From the NCBI GenBank assembly GCA_029168955.1, contig JAPDOI010001367.1, positions 62,001-126,000 on the forward strand: a stretch of 64,000 nucleotides of DNA, given 5' to 3'. This document shows positions 15,001-26,442 of this stretch, piece after piece. Under the pieces are notes generated by a model. It was not told the DNA's origin and searched no databases. It saw nothing but the letters and a program-made list of their open reading frames with translations. The position numbers and the translations under genes are program-made. Positions within the stretch are counted from its first letter, which is position 1, and the number at the start of each line of letters is the position of its first letter. This DNA is from Aplectana chamaeleonis. Taxonomy: Eukaryota; Nematoda; Chromadorea; Rhabditida; Cosmocercidae.

Positions 15001-18000
15001 GGCATCCCTCATCAATACCTTTGCCATTCTTTCGGCTTCGTAGAACGATACACCGGCTCCACCGGCCTTCTTCCCTTAATAATGAGTAGCACTCGTTCGG
15101 CTTCGTCAAACGATAAGCTCGCTGCCGCGGCATCCCTCATCAATACGTTTACCATTCTTTCGGCTTCGCCGAACGATACACCGGCTTCACCGGCCTTCCT
15201 CCCTCTAATAATGAGTAGCACTTTCGGCTTAGCCAAACGAAAGGCTGGCTTCCGCGACCTCCCCCCATCAACCACGTTTAACATTTGTTCGGCTTCGTAG
15301 AACGATACACCGGCTTCACCGGCCTTCCTCCCTTAATAATGAGTAGCACTCGTTCGGCTTCGCCAAACGATAAGCTCGCTGCCGCGGCATCCCCCATCAA
15401 TAACGTTTACCATTCTTTCGGCTTCGCCGAACGATACACCGGCTTTGCCGACCTCTCTCCATCTACGTCGTGAGGACTTTTGACTTCGCCAAACGAAAGG
15501 CTCGTTTTCGCGGCCTCCCCCCATCAACCACGTTTAACGTTTGTTCGGCTTCGTAGAACGATACACCGGCTTTGCCGACCTCTCTCCATCTACGTCGTGA
15601 GGACTTTTGACTTCGCCAAACGAAAGGCTCGTTTTCGCGGCCTCCCCCCATCAACCACGTTTAACGTTCGTTCGGCTTCGTAGAACGATACACCAACTTT
15701 GCCGGCCTCTCTCCATCTACGTCGTGAGGACTTTTGACTTCGCCAAACGAAAGGCTCGCTTTCGCGGCCTCCCTCCACCAACCACGTTTAACATTCGTTC
15801 GGCTTCGTAGAACGATACACCGGCTTCACCGGCCTTCTTCCCTTAATAATGAGTAGCACTCGTTCGGCTCCGTCAAACGATAAGCTCGCTGCCGCGGCAT
15901 CCCTCATCAATACGTTTACCATTCTTTCAGCTTCGTAGAACGATACACAGGCTTCACCGGCCTTCCTCTCTTAATAATGAGTAGCACTCGTTCGGCTTCG
16001 TCAAACGATAAGCTCGCTGCCGCGGCCTCCCCCATCAATCACGTTTACCATTCGTTCGGCTTCGTTGAACGATACACCGGCTTCGCCGGCCTTCCTCCCT
16101 TAATAATGAGTAGCACTCGTTCGGGTTCGCCGAACGAAAGGCTCGCTTTCGCGGCCTCCCTCCATCAACCACGTTTAACATTCGTTCGGCTTCGTAGAAC
16201 GATACACCGGCTCCACCGGCCTTCTTCCCTTAATAATGAGTAGCACTCGTTCGGCTTCGTCAAACGATAAGCTCGCTGCCGCGGCATCCCTCATCGATAC
16301 GTTTACCATTCTTTCGGCTTCGTAGAACGATACACCGGCTCCACCGGCCTTCTTCCCTTAATAATGAGTAGCACTCGTTCGGCTTCGTCAAACGAAAGGC
16401 TCGCTTTCGCGGCCTCCCTCCATCAACCACGTTTAACATTCGTTCGGCTTCGTAGAACGATACACCGGCTCCACCGGCCTTCCTCCCTTAATAATGAGTA
16501 GCACTCGTTCGGCTTCGTCAAACGATAAGCTCGCTGCCGCGGCATCCGTCCATCAACCACGTTTAACATTCCTTCGGCTTCGTAGAACGATACACCGGCT
16601 TCACCGGCCTTCCTCCCTTAATAATGAGTAGCACTCGTTCGGCTTCGTCAAACGATAAGCTCGCTGCCGCGGCATCCCCATCAATAACGTTTAACATTCT
16701 TTCGGCTTCGTAGAACGATACACCGGCTTTGCCGACCTTCTCTCCATCTACGTCGTGAGTAGGACTCGTTGACTTCGCCAAACGAAAGGCTCGCTTTCGC
16801 GGCCTCACCCCATCACCCACGTTTAACATTCGTTCGGCTTCGTAGAACGATACACCGGCTTTGCCGACCTCTCTCCATCTACGTCGTGAGGACTTTTGAC
16901 TTCGCCAAACGAAAGGCTCGCTTTCGCGACCTCCCCCCATCAACCACGTTTAATATTCGTTCGGCTTCGTAGAACGATACACCAACTTTGCCGGCCTCTC
17001 TCCATCTACGTCGTGAGGACTTTTGACTTCGCCAAACGAAAGGCTCGCTTTCGCGGCCTCCCCCCATCAACCACGTTTAACGTTCGTTCGGCTTCGTAGA
17101 ACGATACACCAACTTTGCCGGCCTCTCTCCATCTACGTCGTGAGGACTTTTGACTTCGCCAAACGAAAGGCTCGCTTTCGCGGCCTCCCTCCATCAACCA
17201 CGTTTAACATTCGTTCGGCTTCGTAGAACGATACACCGGCTTCACCGGCCTTCTTCCCTTAATAATGAGTAGCACTCGTTCGGCTTCGTCAAACGATAAG
17301 CTCGCTGCCGCGGCATCCCTCATCAATACGTTTACCATTCTTTCAGCTTCGTAGAACGATACACAGGCTTCACCGGCCTTCCTCCCTTAATAATGAGTAG
17401 CACTCGTTCGGGTTTGTCGAACGATAAGCTCGCTGCCGCGGCATCCCTCATCGATACGTTTACCATTCTTTCGGCTTCGTAAAACGATACACCGGCTTCA
17501 CCGGCCTTCTTCCCTTAATAATGAGTAGCACTCGTTCGGCTTCGTCAAACGAAAGGCTTGCTTTTGCGGCCTCCCTCCATCAACCACGTTTAACATTCGT
17601 TCGGCTTCGTAGAACGATACACCGGCTCCACCGGCCTTCTTCCCTTAATAATGAGTAGCACTCGTTCGGCTTCGTCAAACGATAAGCTCGCTGCCGCGGC
17701 ATCCCTCATCGATACGTTTACCATTCTTTCGACTTCGTAGAACGATACACCGGCTCCACCGGCCTTCTTCCCTTAATAATGAGTAGCACTCGTTCGGCTT
17801 CGTCAAACGATAAGCTCGCTGCCGCGGCATCCCCCATCAATAACGTTTACCATTCTTTCGGCTTCGCCGAAAGATACACCGACTTCGCCGGACTTCCTCC
17901 CTAAATAACGCGTAGCACTCGTTCGGCTTCGCCAAGCGATAAGCTCGCTGCCGCGGCCTCCCCCATCAACAACTTTTAACATTCGTTCGGCTCCGATACA

Positions 18001-18330
18001 CCGGCTTTGCCGGCATTTCTCATCCTGCGTCGTGAGGACTTTCGGCTTCGCCAAACAAAAGGCTTGCTTCCGTGGCCTCCCCCATAAACCACGCTTACCA
18101 TTCGTCCCGCTTCGCCGAACGATACACCGGCTTCGCTGGCCTTCCTCCCTAAATAATGCGTAGCACTCGTTCCGCTTCGTCAAACGATAAGACCCCCCCC
18201 ATTAATCACGTGTAACATTTATTCGGCTTCGCCAAACGATACACCGACTTCGCCGGCCTCTCCACATCAACCGCATGTGGCATTTGTTCGGCTTTTCCAC
18301 TCGCTTCCGCGGCCTCCCCCCATCAACCAC
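1..18330. repeat. Megasatellite: alternating ~65-bp half-units forming 127/130-bp dimers
   Basis: The whole stretch is tandem repeat. Type A half-units carry CGTTTAACATTCGTTCGGC and end in CACCGGCCTTCCTCCC. They alternate with type B (AATGAGTAGCACTCG then GATAAGCTCGCTGCCGCGG) or type C (CTACGTCGTGAGGACTTTTG then GAAAGGCTCGCTTTCGCGG). A+B spans 130 bp (for example 1741 to 1871) and A+C spans 127 bp (14568, 14695). By length there are about 140 dimers. All half-units share a core TTCGGCTTCG-NNN-AACGA, so they descend from a common ancestor of about 65 bp. Short hairpins recur (TTCGGC-TTC-GCCGAA, CCGGC-TTC-GCCGG, CGAAAG-GCTCG-CTTTCG). Units are CpG-dense and decay from about 17.9 kb onward. Many frames are open because the unit is poor in stop codons; no gene is called. 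Confidence 0.97.
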
Positions 18331-18335
18331 GAATA

Positions 18336-18905
18336 CACGCAGTCTAGCGCACTTTCTGTGTGGTTTTATGCGATAAATCGAAAGCTCCGCCAACTTTAAC
18401 TGAGTACTGCTTTGTTGTCCCTGAGCCCCGCGCACGTTGTAAGCGAAGATTCCGACGTCTATCGCACTTTCTGTGTCGTATTATGCGATAAAGCGGAATC
18501 CCCGCCCACTCTTACGAAGTTTTTCTTGGTTGTCCCTGAGCCCCGCACACGTTGTACACGTCGATACCAAAGTCTCGCGCACTTTCTGTGTCGTTTTATG
18601 CGATAAACTGGAAGCCCCGCCCACTTTCACCAAGTATTGCTTGGTTGCCCCTGAGCCCCACACACGTTGTACGCGTCGATTCCGGAGTCTCGCGCACTTT
18701 ATATGTCGTTTTGTGCGATAAACTGGAAGCCCCGCCCACTTTCAGAAAGTACTGCTTGGTTGCCCCTGAGCCCCGCACACGTTGTACGCGTCGATTCCGG
18801 AGTCTAGCGCATTTTCTTTGTCGTTTTATGCGATAAACCGGAAGCTCCGCCCACCTCTACATAGTACTTCTTGGTTTCCCCTGAGCCCCGCACACATTCT
18901 GCCTG
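18336..18905. repeat. 115-bp tandem repeat, about 5 copies
   Basis: The CGATAAA landmark in TTTTATGCGATAAA recurs at 18371, 18486, 18601, 18716 and 18831, a constant spacing of 115 bp. Each unit also holds GCCCCGCCCACTTTC, TTGCCCCTGAGCCCCGCACA and CGTTGTACGCGTCGATTCCG. The sequence is unlike the satellite before it. 115 bp is close to 11 helical turns. The open frames across it are by-products of the repeat. Confidence 0.93.
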
Positions 18906-18929
18906 TCAATGCAACTGCTACGATGGTCC

Positions 18930-19050
18930 TACCGCGATCCGTAACCAAGAAAGTTTAAAGGACACGATATTCAACTGCTGTGGTGGTCCCATCACGAACC
19001 GTCACTAAGAAAGTCCTAAAGACTCACTATGCAACAGCCAGGTTGGTCCC
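18930..19050. repeat. 60-bp minisatellite, ~2 diverged copies
   Basis: Units of about 60 bp built round GGTGGTCCCACCACGATC followed by AAGAAAGTTTAAAGGAC and ATGCAACAG. The same family forms longer arrays at 49.1, 53.1, 53.9 and 54.8 kb. It runs directly into the linker and mariner fragment that follow it at two other loci in this window. Confidence 0.8.
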
Positions 19051-19099
19051 ACCACAATCACGATGCTGTGCGCACTCCTCCAATACCCAACTCACCTTC

Positions 19100-20250
19100 C
19101 GCGACATTCGTCATGTATTGTTGAAACAATAACGCGCTCTAAGTGATGGTGTCAAAAATTGAGCGAGATTCAAACGACCGGACAGACACACATCCATCGG
19201 TCGGACACCAGTCAGACACACCACCACGCCGATTGTTATATGTAAGGATATAATCTCCCTGAGCATTAATACATTTGCTCCAACGGTCCTCCAATCTGTG
19301 GATCCCATCCCTGAAGTGAGAATCCGGAAGGCCTGCGAAATACGCTTCAACAGCCGTTATGACCTCTTCATTTGATGAAAAACGCTTGCCACGCCTAAAT
19401 TTTTTGAGTTCTGGAAACAAATGGAGGTCGCTGGGGGCCAAATCTGGTGAATGCGGTGGATGCTCCAAGAATTCGAACTTTAATTCGTAGATTTTAGCCA
19501 TTGTCGAAATGCTTTTGTGACACGGTGCATTGACCTGATGATAAAGGATTTTTCTTATGCAAACCGGGTCTTCTTTTCTTGAATTTTTTTCATCAACTGG
19601 TCCAAAAGGTTGCAGTAATATTCAGAATTAATTGTTTCACCAGCTTGCAAGTAATCCACAAACTAAATTCCTTTCGCATCCCAAAAAACTAATGTCATAG
19701 CCTTCTTGGCCGATTTCCGGTCACGAACTCGTTTCGAAGCCGAACAAGCAGGTTCACACCACCCTTTAGCCTCTTGTGTTGATTCAGGATCATGGTGATA
19801 AACCCAAGTCTCATCGATAGTGATGCATCGCCGCACAAAATCCGCCTTATCCTTTTTAAAACGCTCCAGATGTGGCTGAAAAAGTCGCATTCGAATGTGT
19901 TTTTGTTCCATTGTTAGCGAATGCGTCACCCATTGTGCACCAGCTTTCTTAAACCCAAAATTTCACTTAAAATATGGTTCACAGTGCCTAATGAGATGTG
20001 TAGAGCCTCTACTAAATCTCTCTCAGTCAATCGACGATCTTCCAAAGCCATATCCTGTATTTTTAAAAGTTTAGCGTCCTGGCAAGAGCAACGATTTGGC
20101 AATGTCATAATTGCAAGAAATATAGAGGTTGAAAAAAATTTAAAAAAACGTCTTGAAATACCTTTAAAAAAGATTTGGCGCAAAATAATCAGAAGTTATG
20201 AAAAAACTGGGAAATGTAGTGAAATGGCAAAAATCGGATTTGGCGGTCAA
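19100..20250 (-). mobile_element. Mariner (Tc1/mariner superfamily) relic
   Basis: A minus-strand mariner copy recognised by its transposase motifs (see the pseudogene entry). Its 3' segment (about 19,100-19,260) has diverged copies at 55,128-55,319, and shorter copies at 49,301-49,397 and 53,567-53,684, each behind the same linker that follows the 60-bp minisatellite. I could not define both terminal inverted repeats or the TA target, so the limits are approximate. Confidence 0.85.
19139..20183 (-). pseudogene. Mariner transposase, inactivated (DD34D with second Asp lost)
   Basis: Three frames carry successive parts of a mariner transposase. 20183-19926 has a helix-turn-helix region (DRRLTERDLVEALHISLGTV). 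19929-19663 has the first catalytic aspartate in ITIDETWVYHHDPES. 19560-19139 has the C-terminal part with HPPHSPDLAPSDLHLFP and AYFAGLPDSHFRDGIHRLED. The family spacing is kept: 34 residues lie between the second and third catalytic positions. The second position (19532-19534) encodes Val in HQVNAPCHKS where mariners have Asp, so the protein could not transpose. There are also frameshifts near 19,945 and 19,570 and an in-frame TAG at 19663-19665. The N-terminal DNA-binding half upstream of 20,183 is not recognisable. It sits between the minisatellite and the BEL element. Confidence 0.92.
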
Positions 20251-20259
20251 TCATAGGCC

Positions 20260-20683
20260 AACTTTTGAAAAGTAGTGAGAGACGAGGGAAAGGATTTCAC
20301 AAGCTTCCCCGTTAAGCTTATCAAAGCGAAATCAAGCGCGCATCGAATTTGAGCGTTACGTTCACATAGCTTGACCTATGCTGATTTACGTATTACAGCT
20401 TCAAAGGGATGTTTTACAGTTGTATTGAGAGTCAGGGAGACTATACTGAATAATGCAGCGTATTTTGAACCATAAAGTTGTGTCTTTCTCATCGAAAGAA
20501 AAAACTTATCGAACAACTTGGTACAAACTTTGACCGCTCAAGATGGAGGCTGAACACCGCTACAGTACAATGGCTCACACCTTTCTTAGGTGTGTGTACC
20601 CGTGGGAAGTCGACAATTTTGAAAACTAGGAGCCAAGAGAGTAGAATATTTGGGTCCAGCGTGGTGGATTTACTCTTTACACA
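20260..20683. other. Unassigned stretch
   Basis: Between the mariner relic and a MITE fragment. I see no conserved domain, splice-supported exon or tandem structure here. It ends at weak similarity to the interior of the 548-bp TTAA element. Confidence 0.4.
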
Positions 20684-20816
20684 AGTTCAGGCTTCAAATT
20701 TGTTCCGAAGCGGCGTTTTTTTTCGCGATTTTTTCTCATTGGTCCTACTACTCTAAGCCCACAAAAGGGTTTAGAGAGGAAAAGAAGACAATCATATTCT
20801 ATCGCTACCACTGCCT
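20684..20816 (-). mobile_element. Truncated copy of the 548-bp TTAA MITE
   Basis: Reverse-complement similarity to one end of the elements at 28735-29282 and 54234-54781, including TTCGCGATTTTTTCTCATTG and the terminal CTACCACTGCCT followed by TTAA at 20817-20820. The other half is missing or too diverged to see. It is more diverged than the other two copies. Confidence 0.75.
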
Positions 20817-20904
20817 TTAAATGGCAAGTGAAAACTTTTGAGGAATTAGGTTGGAGAGAACGCTGGCGGACAAAGATAAATAATGATTGGGAGATCACGG
20901 GATC

Positions 20905-21596
20905 TGTTGCGTATCGGCAGTGGACTAGGGATCCCGGGTCAGCCTAGGATAACCCCCAATGCCACCTAAACCCCTGGGGATCCCACCACCTAACCCCCCT
21001 AGGTTCCCTTTGGACTAACTATCCCCCTGGACTTACCTGTACTGGACTATCCTGACGAAGTCGAGTTGTCCCGGCGGCTTGGAGTAGGCGGCACTGGAAT
21101 AAATGGCATACTAATATAATGACCGCACATAAGAAAGGGAAATGGAAAGATAAGCCGTGGAGTGAATCACTACTTCATCTCTGTGCACGTGGAAGTTGGA
21201 ACAAGTTTATTGTGCCTTAAGTAGGTGCAAGTGGATTGAGCAAGTAGAATGCATGCATGATAAGACATGTTAGTACATGGGTCGTGTGGGATGAAGTAGA
21301 TGAGTGGTTGGTAGAGCTCCAGCTTGGAAGTGAGGGCGTATGGAATAAGGAGGGGGGGGCACTGGAGTATGGTTAGACGAGTGAGTGGAAGGCTCGTCGC
21401 CTTGCAGTTCACCGCGGAAGTAGTAAGAGTAGAGCGGATGTAGACCGCCTGCGGTGGATGCTGATGAGTCGAATGCCGGTTGAGATAGCTACCGCGTCGA
21501 CGATGATAAGGGTGTCGACGTGGAAGCTATCTTAACAGGTATCTGCAAGACGGCAACACCCAGGATCGATGGAGGAGCGATTTCGCATTCGCGACA
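20905..21596 (-). repeat. 3' LTR of the BEL/Pao element
   Basis: Nearly identical to 32690-33379 over its whole length, by eye about 15-20 substitutions plus a few small indels (for example a 4-bp GCAT duplication). On the plus strand it starts TGTTGCGTATCGG and ends TTCGCGACA, the usual TG...CA limits. The sequence just inside (21597 on, read on the minus strand) is purine-rich (GTTGGGGGAG), as expected for a polypurine tract. The open frame across the LTR is not a gene. Confidence 0.9.
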
Positions 21597-21693
21597 CTCC
21601 CCCAACAAAAAGAGATCCCATTGGGCTTAAGTCTCGGCCTCAAGAGGAACTGCAAGGCGTAGCTGCCGCTTCTGCGACGAGTCTTCGTGGTGC

Positions 21694-23000
<1,307 letters not shown>

Positions 23001-23115
23001 GTGCGCCGCTGGTCCGTAGAGTACCCGCGCTCCGAGGGCGAACCGCTCGGAGGTGACCGCGCCCTGCACCAAAGCGGCGGCGGCGTCACCTCCTCGCGGT
23101 TGCGCTCCCGCAACG

Positions 23116-23628
23116 TCAGGGTGTATGGGCGCCTTGGACGGCGACCTGGTGGGGGTGCCGTATATGTGCCTCCGCGGAGGCGCTCATAGAATTCCCCCGT
23201 CGCCAGCTGATGGTCGGTGATGGCGAAGGGATTCCAGACACAGAAAGCCCGATGGTGCCCCGCGGGTCCGCCCTAATACAGGCGGCCCAGTGCTCCTTCA
23301 GGCATCTGCTGCACAGCCCATATTGATGTGCGAGCAATGCCCTCTGACCCAGGCCGGGGTACTCTGGGCAGTCCGAGCAATAGTGTCCCTTCCCACCGCA
23401 GAAAACACAACGATCCACCCTGTTGGTGGCCGACGTCGACCGCTGTGGGTGGGACACTGCTGCCTCGGACCCTCCGCGTGGGTAGTAATTGATTGGAGTA
23501 AGAATTTTAGGCGATTCACCCTCCTCACCCCTGCCCTTTTCCTTGTCCTTACTTGGTAGATTAAATCGCTTAAACACGCTGTAAGCTGTACTTTTTCGTA
23601 GGGAAGGGACAGGGGAAGTGGCTAACAA
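23116..23628 (-). pseudogene. Gag zinc-knuckle fragment of a BEL/Pao-type element
   Basis: A 170-residue open frame with a CX2CX4HX4C knuckle (CVFCGGKGHYCSDC) and a second cysteine-rich unit (LCSRCLKEHWAAC) separated by EYPGLGQRALLAHQYG. This spacing is typical of BEL/Pao Gag. It lies downstream of the integrase of the large element, where gag should not be, and differs in sequence from the gag at 29.9-30.8 kb. It is therefore probably a piece of a second, nested or recombined element. The left flank of the TGACGTCA array cuts into its 5' side. Confidence 0.75.
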
Positions 23629-23640
23629 GTTTGTTACTTT

Positions 23641-24504
23641 CTGATGACGTCATCAAAGTGCATGGGGCATGTGATGACGTCATCAGGGTGTCATGTTAAG
23701 TACATAGGGCTTCTGATGACGTCATCAGGGTGTCATGTAAAGTACATACGGCATCTGATGACGTCATCAGGATGTCATCTAAAGTACATAGGGCATCTGA
23801 TGACGTCATCAGGATGTCATCTAAAGTATATAGGGCATCTGATGACGTCATCAGGGTGTCATGTAAAGTACATAGGGCATCTGATGACGTCATCAGGATT
23901 TCATGTAAAGTACATAGGGCATCTGATGACGTCATCAGGGTGTCATGTAAAGTACATACGGCATCTGATGACGTCATCAGGGTTTCATCTAAAGTACATA
24001 GGGCATCTGACGACGTCACCAGGATGTCATGTAAAGTACATAGGTCATCTGATGACGTCATCAGGGTGTCATGTAAAGTACATAGGGCATCTGATGACGT
24101 CATCAGGGTGTCATGTAGGGTTCATAGGGCATCTGATGACGTCATCAGGGTGTCATGTAAAGTACATAGGGCATCTGTTGACGTCATCAGGATGTCATGT
24201 AAAGTACATAGGGCATCTGGTGACGTCATCAGGATGTCATGTAAAGTACATAGGGCATCTGATGACGTCATCAGGATGTCATGTAAAGTACATAGGGCAT
24301 CTGATGACGTCATCAGGGTGTCATGTAAAGTACATAGGGCATCTGATGACGTCATCAGGATGTGATGTAAAGTACATAGGGCATCTGATGACGTCATCAG
24401 GACGTCGTGCCAAGGTCGTGCCAAGTGCATAAAGCATCTGGTGACGTCATCAGGACGTCGTGCCAAGGTGGTGCCAAGTGCATAGGGCATCTTCTGACGT
24501 CATC
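23641..24504. repeat. 42-bp tandem array of TGATGACGTCATCA palindromes (21 copies)
   Basis: Palindromes start at 23641 and 23671, then every 42 bp from 23671 to 24385 (18 positions), then at 24438 and 24491 (53-bp steps). The core TGACGTCA is intact in all but about one (24007). Between them lies a spacer like GGTGTCATGTAAAGTACATA. The octamer is the consensus full CRE site for CREB/ATF bZIP factors. Because 42 is a multiple of 3, both strands stay open (14-residue repeats), which explains the long reading frames; I do not call a protein. The array is flanked by a 12-bp direct repeat AACAAGTTTGTT (23624-23635, 24549-24560). Confidence 0.97.
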
Positions 24505-24652
24505 AGGACGTCGTGGAAAGTGAGTAGCGCTTCATTTGTAGCGTGCGCAACAAGTTTGTTGCTCACTGATTATTATAGCAATCCATGCAATTCGAGAAAA
24601 ATATTGAAGCTTTTTCAGGGATATTACTTCGTAATATCAATAAAAAGTGAAC

Positions 24653-25257
24653 AATTCTATCAAAAAGGGGTCTTCCAAGCAAAAGAGGTTTGGTTGGCGT
24701 CAGAAACGTTCCAACAAAAAGGGAACAATAGGTAAGTAGAATGAGGAGAGTCTACAAAAAGAGAACAATATTTTCTGAGACTGATTTTCGTGGCCGATAC
24801 TTCTTAACAGCAAAAACAAACCGTTGCGGTGTTCTACACGGAAGCACTCTGTGGTTCCAAAAATGGTCTTGACTACACGAGAACCGTTAAAAAGTATGTG
24901 CATGTAAACCTAATACTTACCATCAGAATAGAAGATGATGCCAAAACACAGACGGACGGTTAGCTCCAGCTGCTACGAGAAGCGAAACCAAAGTGCAGCA
25001 TCTAATGAGAGTACTTTCTTATAATCTCGTCAAAGACTTAAACTCCATTCTTGGAAACCATTGAACTCTTCCTCGTGAAATACCACAACGGTTTGTTTCC
25101 GCTATTAAGAAGTATCGGCCACGAAAATCAGTCTCAGAAAATATTGTTCTCTTTTTGTAGACTCTCCTCATTCTACTTACCTATTGTTCCCTTTTTGTTG
25201 GAACGTTTCTGACGCCAACCAAACCTCTTTTGCTTGGAAGACCCCTATTTGATAGAA
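24653..25257. mobile_element. Foldback element inside the BEL integrase region
   Basis: Long inverted arms: 24,653-24,840 reads in reverse complement at 25,080-25,257 (shared TTCTATCAAA, AGGGGTCTTCC, GGCGTCAGAAACGTTCCAAC, GGCCGATACTTCTTA, AACGGTTTG). The arms are about 180 bp with a loop of about 240 bp. The integrase frame loses similarity at its right edge, just after the LNTRP motif, so the integrase C-terminus is missing or displaced. Confidence 0.85.
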
Positions 25258-25682
25258 TAGGTCTAGTGTTTAGTGTGGCTTCAACCTCAGCAAGGATCGT
25301 TTGTAAGTCCCACAAGTCCATAGTCTTCTCAGTGACTGTCTTTTTCAAGGCAGACTTGACTGAGCCAACTAATCGCTCGTAGAACCCGCCCTTCCATGGG
25401 GAGAAGGGCGTGATAAACTTCCATTCCAGATTGGTTGAAGTACTGAAATTTTTAATTTTTGAGTGCTCTTCTAATCCGTTCGGTTCATTAGTCAGGACCT
25501 CACTTCTGAGTTTAAAAGTGGGCGCATTGTCGCTCAGAACTAGTTCTGGAGCGCCTTTGCGCGCCATGAATCTTCTAAACGCAAGAAGGAACTGGTGTGC
25601 GGAATTATCTCCCACAACTTCCAGATGCAAGGCACGTGTAGCCATACATGTGTACAGGCTTACCCAAACCTTGCGTTCTTGA
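25258..25682 (-). pseudogene. BEL/Pao integrase catalytic core (second part)
   Basis: The open frame contains rve-type integrase sequence: RKVWVSLYTCMATRALHLEV, then LSDNAPTF with the second catalytic Asp, then PWKGGFYERLVGSVKSALKK with the catalytic Glu, and LNTRP. The first catalytic Asp lies in the separated part at 26443 onward. The frame entering from 25,795 is not integrase but the end of the inserted 752-bp element. The C-terminus is cut by the foldback at 25,257. Confidence 0.9.
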
Positions 25683-26434
25683 TACACGATTACAATCCTC
25701 AAACCACAGAAATCTTCCATAGTATAAGGCATTACGCCGCAGGGTCTTCGTTGCGAGACCCTCTCGCCGCATACACGCTTGCGAAGGCGCCGCATTGCCT
25801 TTGTTTTTCATAATGGAATGTCGGCATAGCGAAAGCCATGATTTATCACGTTTGAAAAAGTACATTGAACTAGTTTAGATACATTTTATAGATGTTTCTC
25901 CATTTAACTTAGGATTTCAACGCTTGCAATGACTCTCAGCAACAGATGGGCCTAAAATTGACAGAAGTCGTCTCCTGAATCCCCGAGCAGTATGTAGACT
26001 GCAGTATCTAACCATTTATTTGACCAGTGATGTACGAAAACCTTTCTTCGAATGGTTCCAAGGTCTCCGAGAAGGGAATGAAACCCTAGGCGGACGAAAT
26101 TTCAAGTCAAGGGCAAAACTTTTGGAAACCGACTTTCCAAAAGTAACTCGGAACTCAGGACTGGCTAGCCCTTTCAAGGGGGCGAATCTTTTTTGAAGAT
26201 CAATTAGCAAACAACATTCCCATAGTTTGAAAAAAAAAACGAAAAAAATCTTAGTAACTTGCACTAAAGACTGAAAATCACACACATTGAAGTTCATTCT
26301 GCTCATATTCGCTTCTAGATCTTTCATCTCCATACTGTGTAATGTTAAATACGATTAAAGACAGTCATCCGAGTGTTTGAAAATCGCAAACTACATAATG
26401 TGGGATTTCTGTGGTTTGAGGATTGTAATCGTGT
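25683..26434. mobile_element. 752-bp non-autonomous DNA transposon, 8-bp target duplication
   Basis: It is bounded by inverted repeats of about 30 bp (ACACGATTACAATCCTCAAA on the left, its complement on the right) and flanked by the perfect 8-bp duplication GTTCTTGA (25675-25682 and 26435-26442). It splits the BEL integrase just after the first catalytic motif; the coding phase on the two sides is the same once the element and one target copy are set aside. An 8-bp duplication fits hAT, P or Merlin elements. I see no transposase inside. Confidence 0.92.
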
Positions 26435-26442
26435 GTTCTTGA

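Noticed and set aside
1..18183. Dozens of 60-191-codon ORFs on both strands reading Ser/Ala/Arg-rich repeats
   Set aside because: They overlap in several frames, start wherever ATG falls in the satellite unit, and the unit length rotates the frame. Repeat artefacts.
18412..18836. Overlapping plus and minus ORFs of 60-94 codons
   Set aside because: Products of the 115-bp tandem repeat.
23644..24490. 262- and 211-codon ORFs with a 14-residue repeat (HLMTSSGCHVKYIG)
   Set aside because: Open on both strands and in several frames because the DNA period is 42 bp with few stops. No signal peptide, splice context or flanking coding sequence.
23641..24504. Resemblance to a CRISPR array (regular repeats and spacers)
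   Set aside because: The spacers are near-identical to each other, the repeat is a palindromic octamer extension, and the context is eukaryotic retrotransposon sequence with no cas genes.
25599..25865. ORFs within 25,683-26,333 that seem to extend the integrase
   Set aside because: They lie in the 752-bp inserted element; its inverted ends make short antisense matches to each other.
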